Below, piece by piece: positions 1 through 12,493 of a stretch of DNA of 57,890 nt. The translations under genes were made by a program, and so were the position numbers. Under the pieces are notes generated by a model. It was not told where the DNA came from, did no database searches, and was given only the letters and a program-made list of their open reading frames with translations. The DNA is from Pseudomonadota bacterium (lineage in GTDB: Bacteria; Pseudomonadota; Gammaproteobacteria; Steroidobacterales; Steroidobacteraceae): positions 1 through 57,890 of the forward strand of contig JAKBCE010000026.1 in assembly GCA_021808195.1 (NCBI GenBank). The letters are read 5' to 3'. The stretch's first letter is position 1. Each line of letters starts with the position of its first letter.

Positions 1-1098
1 CAGGCGGTAGCAGTCGCGCCACCGCTCGATCTTTGAATTCGCTGCTGTATCGAGCCACTGTCGTTCCTCAATGCCCCCAAGATTACAGAGGGATCGAGGC
101 GACAACTACTGTGACACAGGGGGCGGCGGCTGCGGCCGCAACGCAGGCCGCCGGTGCATGTCCGTGGGGCCGAGACGATGTGACAGTCGCGCCTGGTGAA
201 CGCCAACTTCCTCCGCTGCACAATCACGCACCGCAGTCCCACGAAGAACCGAACTACAGGACGTGAAGGCCCGCTCACGAGATGATTCAACAGCGCGCAG
301 ACGAAGATCCGACTGCAGCGACCGTCATCGTGAAACTCTGCGCTCGGAAGCTCGTGATCCGCCGGCCGCATCCATCCGACGATGCCGACGAGCACACTCG
401 TGCAATACCTCATTTCGAGAGCGGAAATTACCGCATTCGAACCAGCACCGTCTCACCGACGAGTCGCTCCGACGGCTCAGCCAGTCCCTGATCCGTCGAG
501 GTGTCCTCAGCGGACGCACCCATCAATGCTCATCGCGAAAAGACTCGCTGCGCCGACTCTCCTCATCGTGACATCACGTCTTCGCAGCCCAAGGACCCGA
601 CGAATCAGTGTCCCGATCGCACCGAATCCGGACCCGCCCATCCGCATCCGAAGCGCGCAGCCGGCTGTGTTCCCGAAAAGCGCACTACCCATTCTTGTCT
701 TACTGCGCACACCTCAGCGGATCTCCCAACCACTCGGATTTCACCGCGCACCCTATCCGGGCCGCCGGCGCTTGCTCTTGAGCGCCGCGCGGATGGCGTT
801 ACCCACATATGCGCGAACTCATTTCATCACCCAAACAGGTGATGTCTGCAAAACGCCTCACCTGAATAATCCTCTTCACAATAACTAATATGACTGCCGA
901 TCATGAACCATGGGAACGGCACTTCTAACGCCGAACTCGATTCGTCATTCACGCGGATGGTTCATGTTGCTTTCGATTCCGGCCGCTCGCGCGCTTCGTC
1001 GCCGCAATGCACTCCTTCGCCCAAACGGCGCGCCGCGGCCTCGGCTGCTGTTACAGCCTCAAAATTCACGTCAGTGATTTGAGTATAACGAGACACAC
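1..1098. other. Gene-free left edge
   Basis: No open frame here resembles a known family. Several overlapping frames on both strands are Arg/Pro/Ser-rich and lack convincing ribosome binding sites. A 7-bp inverted repeat (836-842 with 858-864) is the only small structure I see. The last 40 bases before the lipoprotein gene hold an AT-richer stretch with TATAAC at 1084-1089, which could be a -10 element, but no matching -35 is evident. Confidence 0.5.
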
Positions 1099-3213
1099 AT
1101 GAACAACAACTATCGAATCCTCTCCACCCTGTTCACAGCGCTTGGCTTCGGTCTTCTGAGCGCCTGCGGCGGCGGTGGCGGCGGCTCCTCGAGCCAAACC
1201 CCAATGACCACGCAATACACAGTGACTGCCAGTGCCGGCGCCGGCGGCAGCATTACGCCAGCGACCACATCGGTGGTGAGTGGCGACACGACAACGTTGA
1301 CGGTGACACCCAGCAGCGGCTACGTCGTCGATACTGTCAGCGGATGCGGTGTGAGCACCCCATCCGGCAGCACGTACACCACGGGCGCGATCACTGGCAA
1401 TTGCACCGTAGTAGCCACTTTCGTCGCGGTCTATACCGTCAGCGCGACCGCCGGCACCGGCGGAACGATATCCCCGAGCAGTGCTCAGGTGAATTCCGGC
1501 GGCACGACCACCTTCACGGTGACGCCAGCCAGTGGCTACGCGATCGACACCGTCACCGGTTGCGGGGCAAGCGCGACAGCGACAGGCACCTATACCACTG
1601 GTTCGATCACCAGCAATTGCACGGTCAGCGCCACCTTCGTCGCGGTCTATACCGTCAGCGCGACCGCAACTGCCGGCGGAACCATTTCCCCGAGCACTGC
1701 GCAGGTAAATTCCGGCGGCACGGCCACCTTCACGGTGACACCCAGCAGCGGCTATGTCGTCAATACGGTCAGCGGATGCGGCGGCAGCCTTTCCTCTTCG
1801 GGGGGTTCCTTTACGACCGGCGCGATCACGGCCGATTGCCCGGTCACCGCGCAGTTCACCGCGGTATTCACATGGATGGGAGGAAAAGATACTGTGAACG
1901 ACAGCGGCACTTACGGCATACAAGGCACGCCCGCCGCGGCGAATCTGCCGAGCGCCCGCGACGGCGCCGTCGGCTGGACGGACAGCCAAGGGAATCTCTG
2001 GCTGTTTGGTGGCGAATTATACAACTCGGTATGCTCATACTGCGCGTACTACAACGACCTCTGGAAGTACTCTGAGGCGAGCCAGCAGTGGACCTGGGTC
2101 GGCGGCTCACAGACGGCCGATACACCCGGTGCATACGGCGTCCAAAATGTCGCGGCGGTATCGAACCTGCCGGGTGCGCGCTATCGCGCGGCGAGCTGGA
2201 GCGACAACAGCGGAAATTTCTGGCTCTTCGGCGGATTGGGTTACGATGCCAACGGCAATGTCGGCTACTTGAACGACCTGTGGGAATACTCGCCAGCCAG
2301 CAACAAATGGACGTGGGTGAGCGGTATGAGCAACACTGGAACGCCCGGGGCTTACGGCACGCAAAATGTTGCGGCGTCCACGAACGCCCCGGGAGCGCGC
2401 TATGCCGCGACCACGTGGACCGACTCACAAGGTAACCTGTGGCTGTTCGGAGGAATCGGTAACGACGCCAACGGCAACGTGGGCTTCCTGAGTGATCTGT
2501 GGGAATACTCACCCGCCAGCGGAAAATGGACTTGGGTCAACGGGCCCGACACGGCGGACAACCCTGGTGTCTACGGAACACAGACTATAGCAGCCCCCAC
2601 GAACATGCCGGGCGGCCGCGCCGATGCAGTCGGCTGGGCAGACGCCAAGGGGAATCTGTGGCTCTTCGGCGGAGCCGGGTGTGATTCCACATCGACGAAC
2701 TGCACCCTGAGTGCCGTCGGAACGGGAAGCATCAACGATCTCAACGATCTTTGGGAGTATTCTGAGTCGAGCGGTGATTGGACTTGGGTGAGCGGATCTA
2801 CCACAGCCAATGCAAAGGGCGTTTACGGTACGCAAAACCAGGCCACGGCGACGAATGTGCCCGGTGCGCGATTCGGCGGAAACGGCTGGATCGATGGCGC
2901 CGGCAATCTGTGGCTCTTTGCAGGCAGCGGATATGACTCGAACGGCACCGACGACGCGCTGAATGATCTCTGGGAGTATTCGCCAGCCAGCGGACAATGG
3001 ACGTGGGAGGGTGGCTCCAACACGGTTAATGCCAGTGGCACGTATGGCACCCAGGGCACCGCTTCGATCAACAATATGCCGGGTGCACGCTATAAGGCGC
3101 TGAGCTGGACTGACGCCAACGGGGCTGTCTGGCTGTTCGGCGGTTACGGCCTCGGCTCCACCGCCAGCAATGCCGGTGATTTGAATGATCTGTGGGTGTA
3201 TCCCAACCCCTGA
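1099..3213 (+). CDS. Kelch-repeat surface lipoprotein with InlB-type repeats
   Basis: A 704-residue predicted lipoprotein. The N-terminus has a basic/hydrophobic signal ending in the lipobox LLSAC (Cys about residue 23), followed by a poly-Gly/Ser linker typical of outer-membrane lipoproteins. Residues about 40-257 are three tandem repeats of about 72 residues of the divergent InlB/Listeria-Bacteroides type (YTVSATAGTGG...VSGCG...YTTGAIT.NCTV). Residues about 258-704 hold six Kelch-like units, each with PGAR..W.D..GNLWLFGG and LNDLWEYSPASG.WTW, consistent with a six-bladed beta-propeller. Kelch propellers of this kind usually bind carbohydrate or protein; no catalytic residue is evident, so the ligand is unknown. 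The gene is monocistronic and followed by a hairpin. The start at 1099 is the only one that gives an intact signal peptide. Confidence 0.85.
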   Translation: MNNNYRILSTLFTALGFGLLSACGGGGGGSSSQTPMTTQYTVTASAGAGGSITPATTSVVSGDTTTLTVTPSSGYVVDTVSGCGVSTPSGSTYTTGAITGNCTVVATFVAVYTVSATAGTGGTISPSSAQVNSGGTTTFTVTPASGYAIDTVTGCGASATATGTYTTGSITSNCTVSATFVAVYTVSATATAGGTISPSTAQVNSGGTATFTVTPSSGYVVNTVSGCGGSLSSSGGSFTTGAITADCPVTAQFTAVFTWMGGKDTVNDSGTYGIQGTPAAANLPSARDGAVGWTDSQGNLWLFGGELYNSVCSYCAYYNDLWKYSEASQQWTWVGGSQTADTPGAYGVQNVAAVSNLPGARYRAASWSDNSGNFWLFGGLGYDANGNVGYLNDLWEYSPASNKWTWVSGMSNTGTPGAYGTQNVAASTNAPGARYAATTWTDSQGNLWLFGGIGNDANGNVGFLSDLWEYSPASGKWTWVNGPDTADNPGVYGTQTIAAPTNMPGGRADAVGWADAKGNLWLFGGAGCDSTSTNCTLSAVGTGSINDLNDLWEYSESSGDWTWVSGSTTANAKGVYGTQNQATATNVPGARFGGNGWIDGAGNLWLFAGSGYDSNGTDDALNDLWEYSPASGQWTWEGGSNTVNASGTYGTQGTASINNMPGARYKALSWTDANGAVWLFGGYGLGSTASNAGDLNDLWVYPNP
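1216..1866 (+). repeat. Tandem 216-bp repeats inside the Kelch lipoprotein gene
   Basis: Three copies of a 72-codon unit. Copies two and three are near identical at the DNA level over stretches: the string tcgtcgcggtctataccgtc begins at 1421 and again at 1637, exactly 216 bp apart. The low divergence suggests recent expansion or gene conversion, and copy number may vary between strains. Confidence 0.8.
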
Positions 3214-3220
3214 TGACAAT

Positions 3221-3256
3221 TGACCCGGTGAGAGAAGCCCCCATCTCACCGGGTCA
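3221..3256 (+). terminator. Hairpin terminator after the Kelch lipoprotein gene
   Basis: A perfect 13-bp inverted repeat (3221-3233 with 3244-3256, arms tgacccggtgaga/tctcaccgggtca) starts 8 bases after the stop codon and is followed by a short T run (gttt). It looks like an intrinsic terminator, though its T tract is weak. Confidence 0.65.
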
Positions 3257-3282
3257 GTTTCCTCGTGCGTCTCGACCGTCGC

Positions 3283-3321
3283 AAGAAAAACGGGGTCCTC
3301 ACCCTGCAGCGCGGACCCCGT
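3283..3321 (-). terminator. Intrinsic terminator of the rpsO-pnp transcript
   Basis: Read on the minus strand, the 9-bp arms acggggtcc/ggaccccgt (3313-3321 with 3290-3298) are followed directly by TTTTTCTT. It lies 22 bases past the pnp stop codon and faces the plus-strand hairpin at 3221-3256, so the two convergent genes each have their own terminator. Confidence 0.85.
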
Positions 3322-3343
3322 GCGAGTATCTTCCCAGGGAACG

Positions 3344-5428
3344 TTAGGCGGCGTCGACGTCGCGCATCGAGAGGCGGATCCGCCCCTGACGGTCGACCTC
3401 GAGCACCTTCACGCGCACGACATCGCCTTCCTTCAGCTTGTCGCTCACCCGCTCGACCCGCTCGTTGGAGATCTGCGAGATGTGCACCAGGCCATCGCGG
3501 CCCGGCAGGATGGTGACGAACGCGCCGAAGTCCATCAGCCGCACCACCTTGCCCTCGTACACACGCCCGACCTCCACATCCGCGGTGATCAGCTCGATGC
3601 GCCGCTGCGCTTCGCGGCCGGCCGTACCGTTGACCGAGGCGATCTTGACCGTGCCGTCGCTCTCGATGTCGATGGTGGTGCCGGTCTCCTCGGTGATCTG
3701 GCGGATCACCGCTCCACCCTTGCCGATCACATCGCGGATCTTCTCCGGATCGATCTTCAGGGTGATGATCGAGGGGGCCCACTCGGACATGTTGGCCCGC
3801 GGGGCGCTGATGACCTTGTTCATCTCCTCGAGGATGTGCAGCCGGCCGTCGCGCGCCTGCTCGAGGGCGACCTTCATGATCTCGGGGGTCACCCCTTCGA
3901 CCTTGATGTCCATCTGCAGGGCGGTGACGCCGTCTTTCGTCCCGGCGACCTTGAAGTCCATGTCGCCGAGATGATCCTCATCACCGAGGATGTCGGTGAG
4001 CACTTTGAAGCGACCGTTCTCGAGCACGAGCCCCATGGCCACGCCCGCCACCGGCGCCTTGATCGGCACGCCGGCGTCCATCAGCGACAGTGACGAGCCG
4101 CACACGCTCGCCATCGAACTCGAGCCATTCGACTCGAGAATCTCCGACACGACGCGTATGACGTACGGGAACTTGCTCATGTCCGGCATCACGGCGTTCA
4201 CACCGCGGCGCGCCAGATTACCGTGGCCGATCTCACGCCGCTTCGGCGAGCCGACCATGCCGGTCTCCCCGACGCTGAACGGCGGGAAGTTGTAATGCAA
4301 CATGAACGGCTCGCGCCGCTCGCCCTCGAGCGCATCGATGATCTGCGCATCGCGGGTCGTACCGAGTGTCGTGGCCACCAGCGCCTGGGTCTCCCCGCGG
4401 GTGAACAACGCCGAGCCGTGCGTGCGCGGCAGCACACCGACCTTGACGGTGATCGGGCGTACGGTCTTGCTGTCACGGCCATCGATGCGCGGCTCGCCAT
4501 TGAGGATGCGCTGGCGCACGATGTCGCTCTCGAGCTTGAACAGCGCCGCATCGATTTGCTCACCGGTCCACTTCGGGGATTCCCCGCCGCTCAGCGCCTC
4601 GAGCGCCTCGCTCTTGATCTGCGCCACCCGCGCGTAACGCTGCTGCTTCTCGGTGATGGTGTAGGCCTGCGCCAAAGGCTCGCGCGCCTTGGCCGCCACC
4701 GCGCTCGCCAGTTCCGCGCTCTCGGCGGCCGGCTTCCAGTCCCAGCGCGGCTTACCGGCCTCGCGGGCGAGCTCGCGAATCACGCTGATCGCGCTCTGCA
4801 TCTGCTGGTGGCCGAACACCACCGCGCCGAGCATTTGCTCCTCGGTGAGACCCTTCGCTTCCGACTCGACCATGAGCACGCCTTTTTCGGTACCGGCCAC
4901 CACCAGGTGCAGGTCCGACTCGGCGAGCTCACTCGCGACCGGGTTAAGCATGTACTGACCGTTCTTCCAACCCACACGCGCCGCACCGATCGGCCCGTTG
5001 AACGGCACACCCGACACGGCCAGGGCCGCAGAGGCGCCGAGCAGCGACGGGATGTCTGGATCAACCTGCGGGTCGAGCGACACGACGGTGGCGATGACCT
5101 GCACGTCGTTGTAGAAGCTATCCGGGAACAGCGGACGGATCGGACGGTCGATCAAGCGGGAGGTGAGCGTCTCTTTCTCGCTCGGCCGGCCCTCGCGCTT
5201 GAAGAACCCGCCCGGGATGCGTCCGGCAGCATAGGTTTTCTCGATGTAATTGACGGTAAGGGGAAGGAAATCACGGCCCGCGGCCGCCGCCTTCTGCGCA
5301 CACACGGTGACCAGCACCACGGTGTCGCCCATCGAAACACGCACCGCGCCATCGGCCTGACGGGCCAGCTCGCCGGTCTGCAGGGTGACCGTATGGGAGC
5401 CGTATTGGAATGACTTACTGACGATCAA
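3344..5428 (-). CDS. pnp: Polynucleotide phosphorylase
   Basis: Phosphorolytic 3'-to-5' exoribonuclease of RNA turnover and the degradosome. The 694 residues match the usual length and order: RNase PH domain 1 (about 10-140), all-alpha linker (about 145-225), RNase PH domain 2 (about 315-460, with [10 protein letters not shown] near the catalytic Asp), KH domain with the GKGG loop (about 555-610) and S1 domain ([16 protein letters not shown], about 620-690). The start is a TTG at 5428; no ATG or GTG lies between it and the conserved SKSFQYG sequence, and a GAGG ribosome-binding core lies 9 bases upstream. It sits 94 bases downstream of rpsO in the conserved rpsO-pnp order, with a hairpin between them. 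Confidence 0.97.
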   Translation of the reverse strand: MIVSKSFQYGSHTVTLQTGELARQADGAVRVSMGDTVVLVTVCAQKAAAAGRDFLPLTVNYIEKTYAAGRIPGGFFKREGRPSEKETLTSRLIDRPIRPLFPDSFYNDVQVIATVVSLDPQVDPDIPSLLGASAALAVSGVPFNGPIGAARVGWKNGQYMLNPVASELAESDLHLVVAGTEKGVLMVESEAKGLTEEQMLGAVVFGHQQMQSAISVIRELAREAGKPRWDWKPAAESAELASAVAAKAREPLAQAYTITEKQQRYARVAQIKSEALEALSGGESPKWTGEQIDAALFKLESDIVRQRILNGEPRIDGRDSKTVRPITVKVGVLPRTHGSALFTRGETQALVATTLGTTRDAQIIDALEGERREPFMLHYNFPPFSVGETGMVGSPKRREIGHGNLARRGVNAVMPDMSKFPYVIRVVSEILESNGSSSMASVCGSSLSLMDAGVPIKAPVAGVAMGLVLENGRFKVLTDILGDEDHLGDMDFKVAGTKDGVTALQMDIKVEGVTPEIMKVALEQARDGRLHILEEMNKVISAPRANMSEWAPSIITLKIDPEKIRDVIGKGGAVIRQITEETGTTIDIESDGTVKIASVNGTAGREAQRRIELITADVEVGRVYEGKVVRLMDFGAFVTILPGRDGLVHISQISNERVERVSDKLKEGDVVRVKVLEVDRQGRIRLSMRDVDAA

Positions 5429-5486
5429 GGTCTAATCCTCGATTGTGGGGAAGATTCCGCATCAAACGCTGGATGCAGAAACGTGA

Positions 5487-5510
5487 AGGGCCGCGCGATC
5501 GTGCGGCCCT
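5487..5510 (-). terminator. rpsO-pnp intergenic hairpin
   Basis: An 8-bp GC-rich inverted repeat (agggccgc/gcggccct, 8-base loop) just after the rpsO stop codon. Downstream on the minus strand is only ttcacgttt, so termination would be partial. In E. coli the same interval holds an attenuating terminator and an RNase III site that controls pnp; a similar role here is inference. Confidence 0.55.
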
Positions 5511-5522
5511 CCGGGTGTTCGG

Positions 5523-5792
5523 TTAGCGGCGAAGCCCCAGGCGCTCGACGAGCTCCTGGTAGGTCTGCGGTTTGGTCGCCTTGAGGAAATCGAGGAGCTT
5601 GCGGCGCTGGTTGACGAGCTTCACCAAACCGCGCCGTGAGGCGTGATCGCCTTTGTGCGCGCTGAAGTGCTCGCCCAGGCCATTGATGCGCTCCGAGAGC
5701 AGCGCAACCTGAACCTCGGGAGATCCCGTATCCGCAGGACCGCGCTGGTATTGCGCCAAAATCCCGCTCTTTTTCTCGCTGGTTAAAGCCAT
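5523..5792 (-). CDS. rpsO: 30S ribosomal protein S15
   Basis: An 89-residue protein of exactly the usual length, with the family signature [16 protein letters not shown], the motif [11 protein letters not shown] and the C-terminal [10 protein letters not shown]15 is a primary binder of the 16S rRNA central domain and helps form the platform of the small subunit. It is the first gene of the rpsO-pnp pair, separated from truB and the other nusA-operon genes by a small plus-strand lipoprotein gene. The ATG at 5792 gives the canonical N-terminus MALTSEKK. Confidence 0.98.
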   Translation of the reverse strand: MALTSEKKSGILAQYQRGPADTGSPEVQVALLSERINGLGEHFSAHKGDHASRRGLVKLVNQRRKLLDFLKATKPQTYQELVERLGLRR

Positions 5793-5905
5793 TGCACAAC
5801 GGTCCTAAGTAACTGTATCAAGTGCCCTTTTGAGGAAGCCCGCAATTTTACCCATGGACGGCCCTCCGCCACAAGCACAACGACTTGCGATATGCTCGAG
5901 CGGCC

Positions 5906-6154
5906 ATGATTCGATCGCTCCTCATCGTCCTCAGCAGCGCGATCGTCCTGGCGGGTTGTGCGAGCCTGCCGGCCGCAAAGAGCGTCCCGACCGCGGCGAA
6001 CTGCCCGCGCGAGGCGGCGCCTCTCGGTTCCAATGCGTGCCGGCCCTTCACCCGCACCTACAGCGGACGGCAGCTGCGCCAGACCGGCCAGACCAATCCG
6101 GCCCGGGCGCTGCAGATGCTCGACCCGTCGGTCACCGTCACGGGCGGACCGTAA
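5906..6154 (+). CDS. Small lipoprotein of unknown function
   Basis: An 82-residue protein with a short basic start, a hydrophobic segment and the lipobox VLAGC (Cys about residue 17), so it should be lipid-anchored. The mature part is about 65 residues with two Cys, a Thr/Arg/Gln-rich middle and no family I recognise. I chose the ATG at 5906, because the in-frame TTG seven codons upstream adds residues before the signal with no better ribosome site. It lies between divergent rpsO and convergent truB, on the strand opposite to both. Confidence 0.65.
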   Translation: MIRSLLIVLSSAIVLAGCASLPAAKSVPTAANCPREAAPLGSNACRPFTRTYSGRQLRQTGQTNPARALQMLDPSVTVTGGP

Positions 6155-6201
6155 GCGGTCCCTCGCGCTGCATCTAGAGCGGGGCTGCTGCGCAGACCCG
6201 C

Positions 6202-7098
6202 TCAGGGTTGTGCTGCATCCGGTGCGGCGAGCAGCCGGCGCGGCTGCACCTCGCCCCCGCCGAGCTCGCCAAGCCCCATGAATATCCCTCGCGAGTCATA
6301 CAGCCGGACCCTGCCCGCCGCCTCGCTGGCGCCGATCGGCACCGCCTGGCCGTGGCGCACGCGCTCCGTGTGCGCCGGATCGAGCCGCACCGCGCCGAGG
6401 TGTCCGAGCGGGGCATCCGCACCGAGCAGCACCGATCCCGCCTCTCCCCGCTCGCTCAACTGCTGCAGAGTCTCGAGCGGGTACATCGGCTCGTGCTCGA
6501 ACGGCACCACCCACTCACGGCGCAGCGCCGCCACATACCCGCACGTACCCAGAGCACGCGCGATGTCCTCGGCCAGCACCCGAACGTAGGTTCCCTTCGA
6601 GCACACCACGGCGAGCTCGAGCCGCGGCCCTTCCCAGGCCAGCAACGTGAGCGCCTCAATCTCAATCGCCCGCGCCTCGCGCACCACCGTGACACCGGCG
6701 CGCGCCAATTCGTACAGTGGCCGCCCGGCGCGCTTCAGGGCCGAGTACATCGGCGGGATCTGCCGGCTGGGGCCGAGAAATCCTGCCAGCACCGCCTCCA
6801 TCGCATCGGGCCCGAGCGGCGGCACCGCGGCGCGCTCGAGGATCTCGCCCTCGGCATCCCCGGTGGCCGTACGTGCCCCGAGCGCAATAGCGAAGCGGTA
6901 GCGCTTGCGGTTCGAGAGGATCTCCCCGGCAATCTTGGTCGCCTCATCGAGGCAGATCGGCAGCATGCCGGTGGCGAGCGGATCGAGACTGCCGGCGTGG
7001 CCGGCCTTGGCGGCGCCGAACAGCCGCCGCACGCGCTGCAGCGCGGCATTCGAGGAGAGCCCGGCAGGTTTGTCGAGCAGCACGATCCCGGTGGGCAT
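6202..7098 (-). CDS. truB: tRNA pseudouridine(55) synthase
   Basis: Makes pseudouridine 55 in the T-loop of tRNAs. The 298-residue sequence begins with GIVLLDKPAGLSSN and carries the catalytic signature HAGSLDPLATGML, where the Asp (about residue 39) is the nucleophile. The KGTYVR and YELAR motifs of the family follow, and the C-terminal about 60 residues form a PUA-like domain (VRLYDSRGIFMGLG). It starts 4 bases after the rbfA stop codon and is the last gene of the rimP-nusA-infB-rbfA-truB operon. Confidence 0.96.
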   Translation of the reverse strand: MPTGIVLLDKPAGLSSNAALQRVRRLFGAAKAGHAGSLDPLATGMLPICLDEATKIAGEILSNRKRYRFAIALGARTATGDAEGEILERAAVPPLGPDAMEAVLAGFLGPSRQIPPMYSALKRAGRPLYELARAGVTVVREARAIEIEALTLLAWEGPRLELAVVCSKGTYVRVLAEDIARALGTCGYVAALRREWVVPFEHEPMYPLETLQQLSERGEAGSVLLGADAPLGHLGAVRLDPAHTERVRHGQAVPIGASEAAGRVRLYDSRGIFMGLGELGGGEVQPRRLLAAPDAAQP

Positions 7099-7102
7099 CG
7101 GC

Positions 7103-7467
7103 TCAGTGCTTGGCCTGATCCTCGGCCCGCGCCCGATCGATCAGGCCGGTCAGGCGCGCAGCCTTCTCGGCGGTGTCATCGAGGGCGAACTCGAGCCGGG
7201 GAGCATGACGCAGGCCGAGCTCGCGCCCGACCTGCCCGCGCAGGAATCCGCCGGCGTGCACCAGTCCCTGCAGCACTTCGGCCGGATCATGCTGTGAGGC
7301 GAACGGCGCGAAAAAGATACGCGCCACGCCCATGTCGGCGGACAAGCGCACCGCCGTAATGGTGACACTGCCGACGCGCGGATCTTTGACCTCGCGCGCG
7401 ATCAGCTCTGCCATCACGCGCTGCAGCTGCGCCTCGATCTTGCGGACTCTGGAGCCGGCGGTCGTCA

Positions 7468-7468
<1 letters not shown>
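7103..7468 (-). CDS. rbfA: 30S ribosome-binding factor A
   Basis: A small KH-type protein (121 residues) that matures the 30S subunit and 16S rRNA 5' end and is needed for cold growth. The sequence shows RVRKIEAQLQRVMAELI followed by VKDPRVGSVTITAVRLSADMGVARIF, the family's core. The ATG at 7468 overlaps the infB stop codon by one base (TGATG), implying translational coupling. The frame stays open 30 codons upstream, but that part overlaps infB and is not RbfA-like. Confidence 0.95.
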
Positions 7469-10110
<2,642 letters not shown>

Positions 10111-10127
10111 ACTTCTTGCACCCCCGG

Positions 10128-11624
10128 TCAGTGGCTGGGCGCGAACCAGTGAGCCCGCGCGGTCATAATGAGCTTGCCCGCCTCTTCCGGCGCCAATCCC
10201 TCGATATCATTCAGGTCGTCGACCGACTGCTCGGCGAGATCCTCGCGCGTACGCACACCGCGACGTGCCAGGGCGAGCGCCAGATCGGGACTCATCCCCT
10301 CGAGCAGCAGCAAATCCTCGGCCGGCATCGCCTGCTCAAGCGACTCTTCGCTGGCGATCGCCTGGGTGAGCAGCACGTCGCGAGCGCGATTGCGCAGTTC
10401 TTTGACGATCTGCTCATCGAACTCCGCGATCGAGGCAAGCTCGCCCTGCGGCACGTAGGCGATCTCCTCGATGGTCGAGAAGCCCTCCTGCGCGAGGATG
10501 GTGGCGACGTCCTCATCGACATCGAGCTGCTTCATAAAGAGCTGCACGAGGGTCTTGGCCTCCGAGTCGCTCTTCGCCTCGGCATCAGACTCGGTCATGA
10601 CATTCAGTTCCCAGCCGGTCAGCTGGCTGGCCAGACGGATGTTCTGGCCGCCGCGGCCGATCGCCTGCGAGAGCTTCTCCTCGGCCACCGCGATATCCAT
10701 GCTGTGGGAGTCCTCATCGACCACGATCGAGAGCACTTCGGCTGGCGACATGGCGTTGATGACGAACTGCGCCGGGTTATCGTCGAAAGGAATGATGTCG
10801 ACGCGCTCCCCGGCGATCTCGTTCGAGACGGCCTGCACACGCGAACCGCGCATGCCGACGCAAGCCCCCACCGGATCGATACGCGGATCGCTCGAGCGCA
10901 CGGCGATCTTGGCGCGCACGCCCGGATCGCGTGCCGCGCCAAGGATCTGAATCAGCCCCTGGCCGACCTCGGGAACCTCGAGCTTGAACAGCTCGATGAG
11001 AAACTCCGGCGCCGTGCGAGTCAAAAACAACTGGGGTCCGCGCAGCTCCGAGCGCACCTCGCGCAGGAACGCCTTGATGCGGTCCTGGGCCTTGACCTGC
11101 TCGCGCGGGATCATGTCGCTGCGCGGCACGAAGCCCTCCGCATTCGAGCCCAAATCGACGTAAATGCCGTTGCGATCGACCCGCTTGACGACACCGCTCA
11201 CCAGAGTGCCGACGCGGTCGCGATAGGCATCGACCACCTGCTGGCGCTCGGCCTCGCGCACCTTCTGCACGATGACCTGCTTGGCCTGCTGGGCCGCGAT
11301 GCGTCCGAAAGTCACCGATTCCATCGGCTGCTCGACGAAGCCATCGACCTGGGCGTTCGGGTCGAGGTCATGGGCATCCTCGAGGCGCAGCTCCCGATCG
11401 GGGGCCTGCAGCTCAGTGGAATCGTCAGCGAACACCTTCCAGCGCCGGAACGTCTCGTAGTCCCCGCTGCGCCGGTCGATGGCCACGCGCACGTCCCACT
11501 CCTCGCCGTGCTTGCGGCGGGTCGCGGCGGCGAGCGCGGCCTCGAGCGCCTGGAAAATCACTTCTTTGTCAACGCCCTTCTCGTTCGAGACGGCATCGAC
11601 AACCATCAGGATTTCCTTGTTCAC
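10128..11624 (-). CDS. nusA: Transcription termination/antitermination factor NusA
   Basis: RNA polymerase-binding factor acting in pausing, termination and antitermination. The 498 residues run in the usual order: N-terminal RNAP-binding domain ([17 protein letters not shown] onward), S1 domain ([21 protein letters not shown]), two KH domains (including [15 protein letters not shown]) and two C-terminal acidic repeats. I place the start at the GTG at 11624, which gives the conserved N-terminus. An AGAGGTG ribosome site lies 6 bases upstream of it; the open frame continues 12 codons further but without such support. rimP ends 42 bases upstream. Confidence 0.96.
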   Translation of the reverse strand: MNKEILMVVDAVSNEKGVDKEVIFQALEAALAAATRRKHGEEWDVRVAIDRRSGDYETFRRWKVFADDSTELQAPDRELRLEDAHDLDPNAQVDGFVEQPMESVTFGRIAAQQAKQVIVQKVREAERQQVVDAYRDRVGTLVSGVVKRVDRNGIYVDLGSNAEGFVPRSDMIPREQVKAQDRIKAFLREVRSELRGPQLFLTRTAPEFLIELFKLEVPEVGQGLIQILGAARDPGVRAKIAVRSSDPRIDPVGACVGMRGSRVQAVSNEIAGERVDIIPFDDNPAQFVINAMSPAEVLSIVVDEDSHSMDIAVAEEKLSQAIGRGGQNIRLASQLTGWELNVMTESDAEAKSDSEAKTLVQLFMKQLDVDEDVATILAQEGFSTIEEIAYVPQGELASIAEFDEQIVKELRNRARDVLLTQAIASEESLEQAMPAEDLLLLEGMSPDLALALARRGVRTREDLAEQSVDDLNDIEGLAPEEAGKLIMTARAHWFAPSH

Positions 11625-11666
11625 TACTGTCACCTCTGCAACTGTCGCCTTCAGCGCCACGCACCA

Positions 11667-12119
11667 CTAGCCGGTCAGCCTGGCCTTGGCGATCTCGGCA
11701 TATCTCACTGCCACGCGCCCGCCGTCGACCTCGAGCTCGATACCCGAGTCATCCGTCGCGAGCAGCGTGCCGGTATAGCGACGCCGCCCCTCGCGCGGGG
11801 CCGCCAGCTCCACAAACACCCGCGCACCCACGAAACGCTCAAAATGCGCCCGCGTGCGCAGCACCCGGTCAAAACCCGGGGAGGACACCTCCAACGTGAA
11901 GGCCGTCGGGATCGGATCCTCGACGTCGAGCAACGCCGACACTTCGCGGCTGACTCGCTCGCAATCCTCGATCCCGACACCTTCGGGCCGATCGATGTAA
12001 ATCCGCACCGTGGCACTGCCGCGCCCGGCACTGTGCTCGAGATCGACCAACTCGTAGCCCAGCCGCCCGGTCAGGGGTTCAATGAGGGCGATCAGCCGCT
12101 CTCGCAATGTCGCCGACAT
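11667..12119 (-). CDS. rimP: Ribosome maturation factor RimP
   Basis: A 150-residue 30S assembly factor. Motifs visible include LVDLEHSAGRGSATVRIYID, the acidic GIEDCERVSREVSALLDVEDPI and LEVSSPGFDR, which are diagnostic of the family, plus a C-terminal Sm-like barrel. The ATG at 12119 follows GGGGAG with good spacing; an in-frame ATG five codons upstream is less well placed. It is the first gene of the rimP-nusA-infB-rbfA-truB operon. Confidence 0.95.
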   Translation of the reverse strand: MSATLRERLIALIEPLTGRLGYELVDLEHSAGRGSATVRIYIDRPEGVGIEDCERVSREVSALLDVEDPIPTAFTLEVSSPGFDRVLRTRAHFERFVGARVFVELAAPREGRRRYTGTLLATDDSGIELEVDGGRVAVRYAEIAKARLTG

Positions 12120-12268
12120 CGATCCGCTCCCCACCCCGCCGAGTCAAAAAAGCCAAACGGGCTGCGTGGCCCCTGCGACCGTCGCGCCTCAGTCTCGGCC
12201 CTCGCCCGGGACCGTCTCCCCGGCGGCTGCGCGCCGCCCGCGGGCGTGCTGCCGGTCACCCAAAAACA

Positions 12269-12290
12269 AAAAGCCCCTCGGGGGGCTTTT
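12269..12290 (-). terminator. Terminator-like hairpin in the rimP operon leader
   Basis: Arms AAAAGCCCC (12269-12277) and GGGGCTTTT (12282-12290) enclose a 4-base loop, and A-rich sequence on the left gives a TTTTTGTTTTTG tail in the minus-strand transcript. No minus-strand gene ends just upstream. The hairpin lies about 80 bases after the candidate rimP promoter and 150 bases before the rimP start, so it would act as a leader attenuator. Confidence 0.7.
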
Positions 12291-12369
12291 GGGCTGTCTC
12301 GCTGTCGGAGCCCTCGCCCCGGGGGCGCAGCCGCTCCGCTCCCCGCGGCCGAGGCCCGCGGAGGCGCGC

Positions 12370-12398
12370 ATTGTACGCTGAAGCGGTCCGGTCGTGAA
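12370..12398 (-). promoter_or_regulatory. Candidate promoter of the rimP-nusA-infB operon
   Basis: On the minus strand TTCACG (-35, 12393-12398) and TACAAT (-10, 12370-12375) are separated by exactly 17 bp, matching the main sigma factor consensus at 4/6 and 5/6 positions. It directs transcription through the hairpin at 12269-12290 into rimP. Confidence 0.55.
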
Positions 12399-12493
12399 GG
12401 TTTTTGTCCGCCGCGGCGTCGGTGACGGCGGCAGGCAACCTCCGGCGCGCGCAGGCAGGCCGGAGGGCCACTCAACCGCTACCATAACGTCCC

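Larger units (their letters stand above)
12120..12493. other. Divergent control region between the rimP operon and hslR
   Basis: This 374-base gap holds the candidate rimP promoter and a strong bidirectional terminator-like hairpin, described separately. I see no tRNA gene here, unlike the metY leader of E. coli. On the hslR side TACCATAAC lies only a few bases before the hslR ATG. Confidence 0.6.

Noticed and set aside
1066..1989. Minus-strand open frame of 307 codons with Gly/Ala/Arg repeats
   Set aside because: It only reflects the tandem repeats of the Kelch lipoprotein gene on the other strand.
6177..6203. Hairpin at the truB 3' end as a terminator
   Set aside because: Its 7-bp stem overlaps the stop codon and lacks a T tract.
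10116..12425. Long plus-strand open frame (769 codons) opposite nusA and rimP
   Set aside because: It is antisense to two conserved genes, rich in His/Arg/Asp as expected from a high-GC complementary strand, and has no family resemblance.
12300..12490. tRNA gene in the rimP leader, as in E. coli metY
   Set aside because: No cloverleaf or CCA end could be built on either strand.
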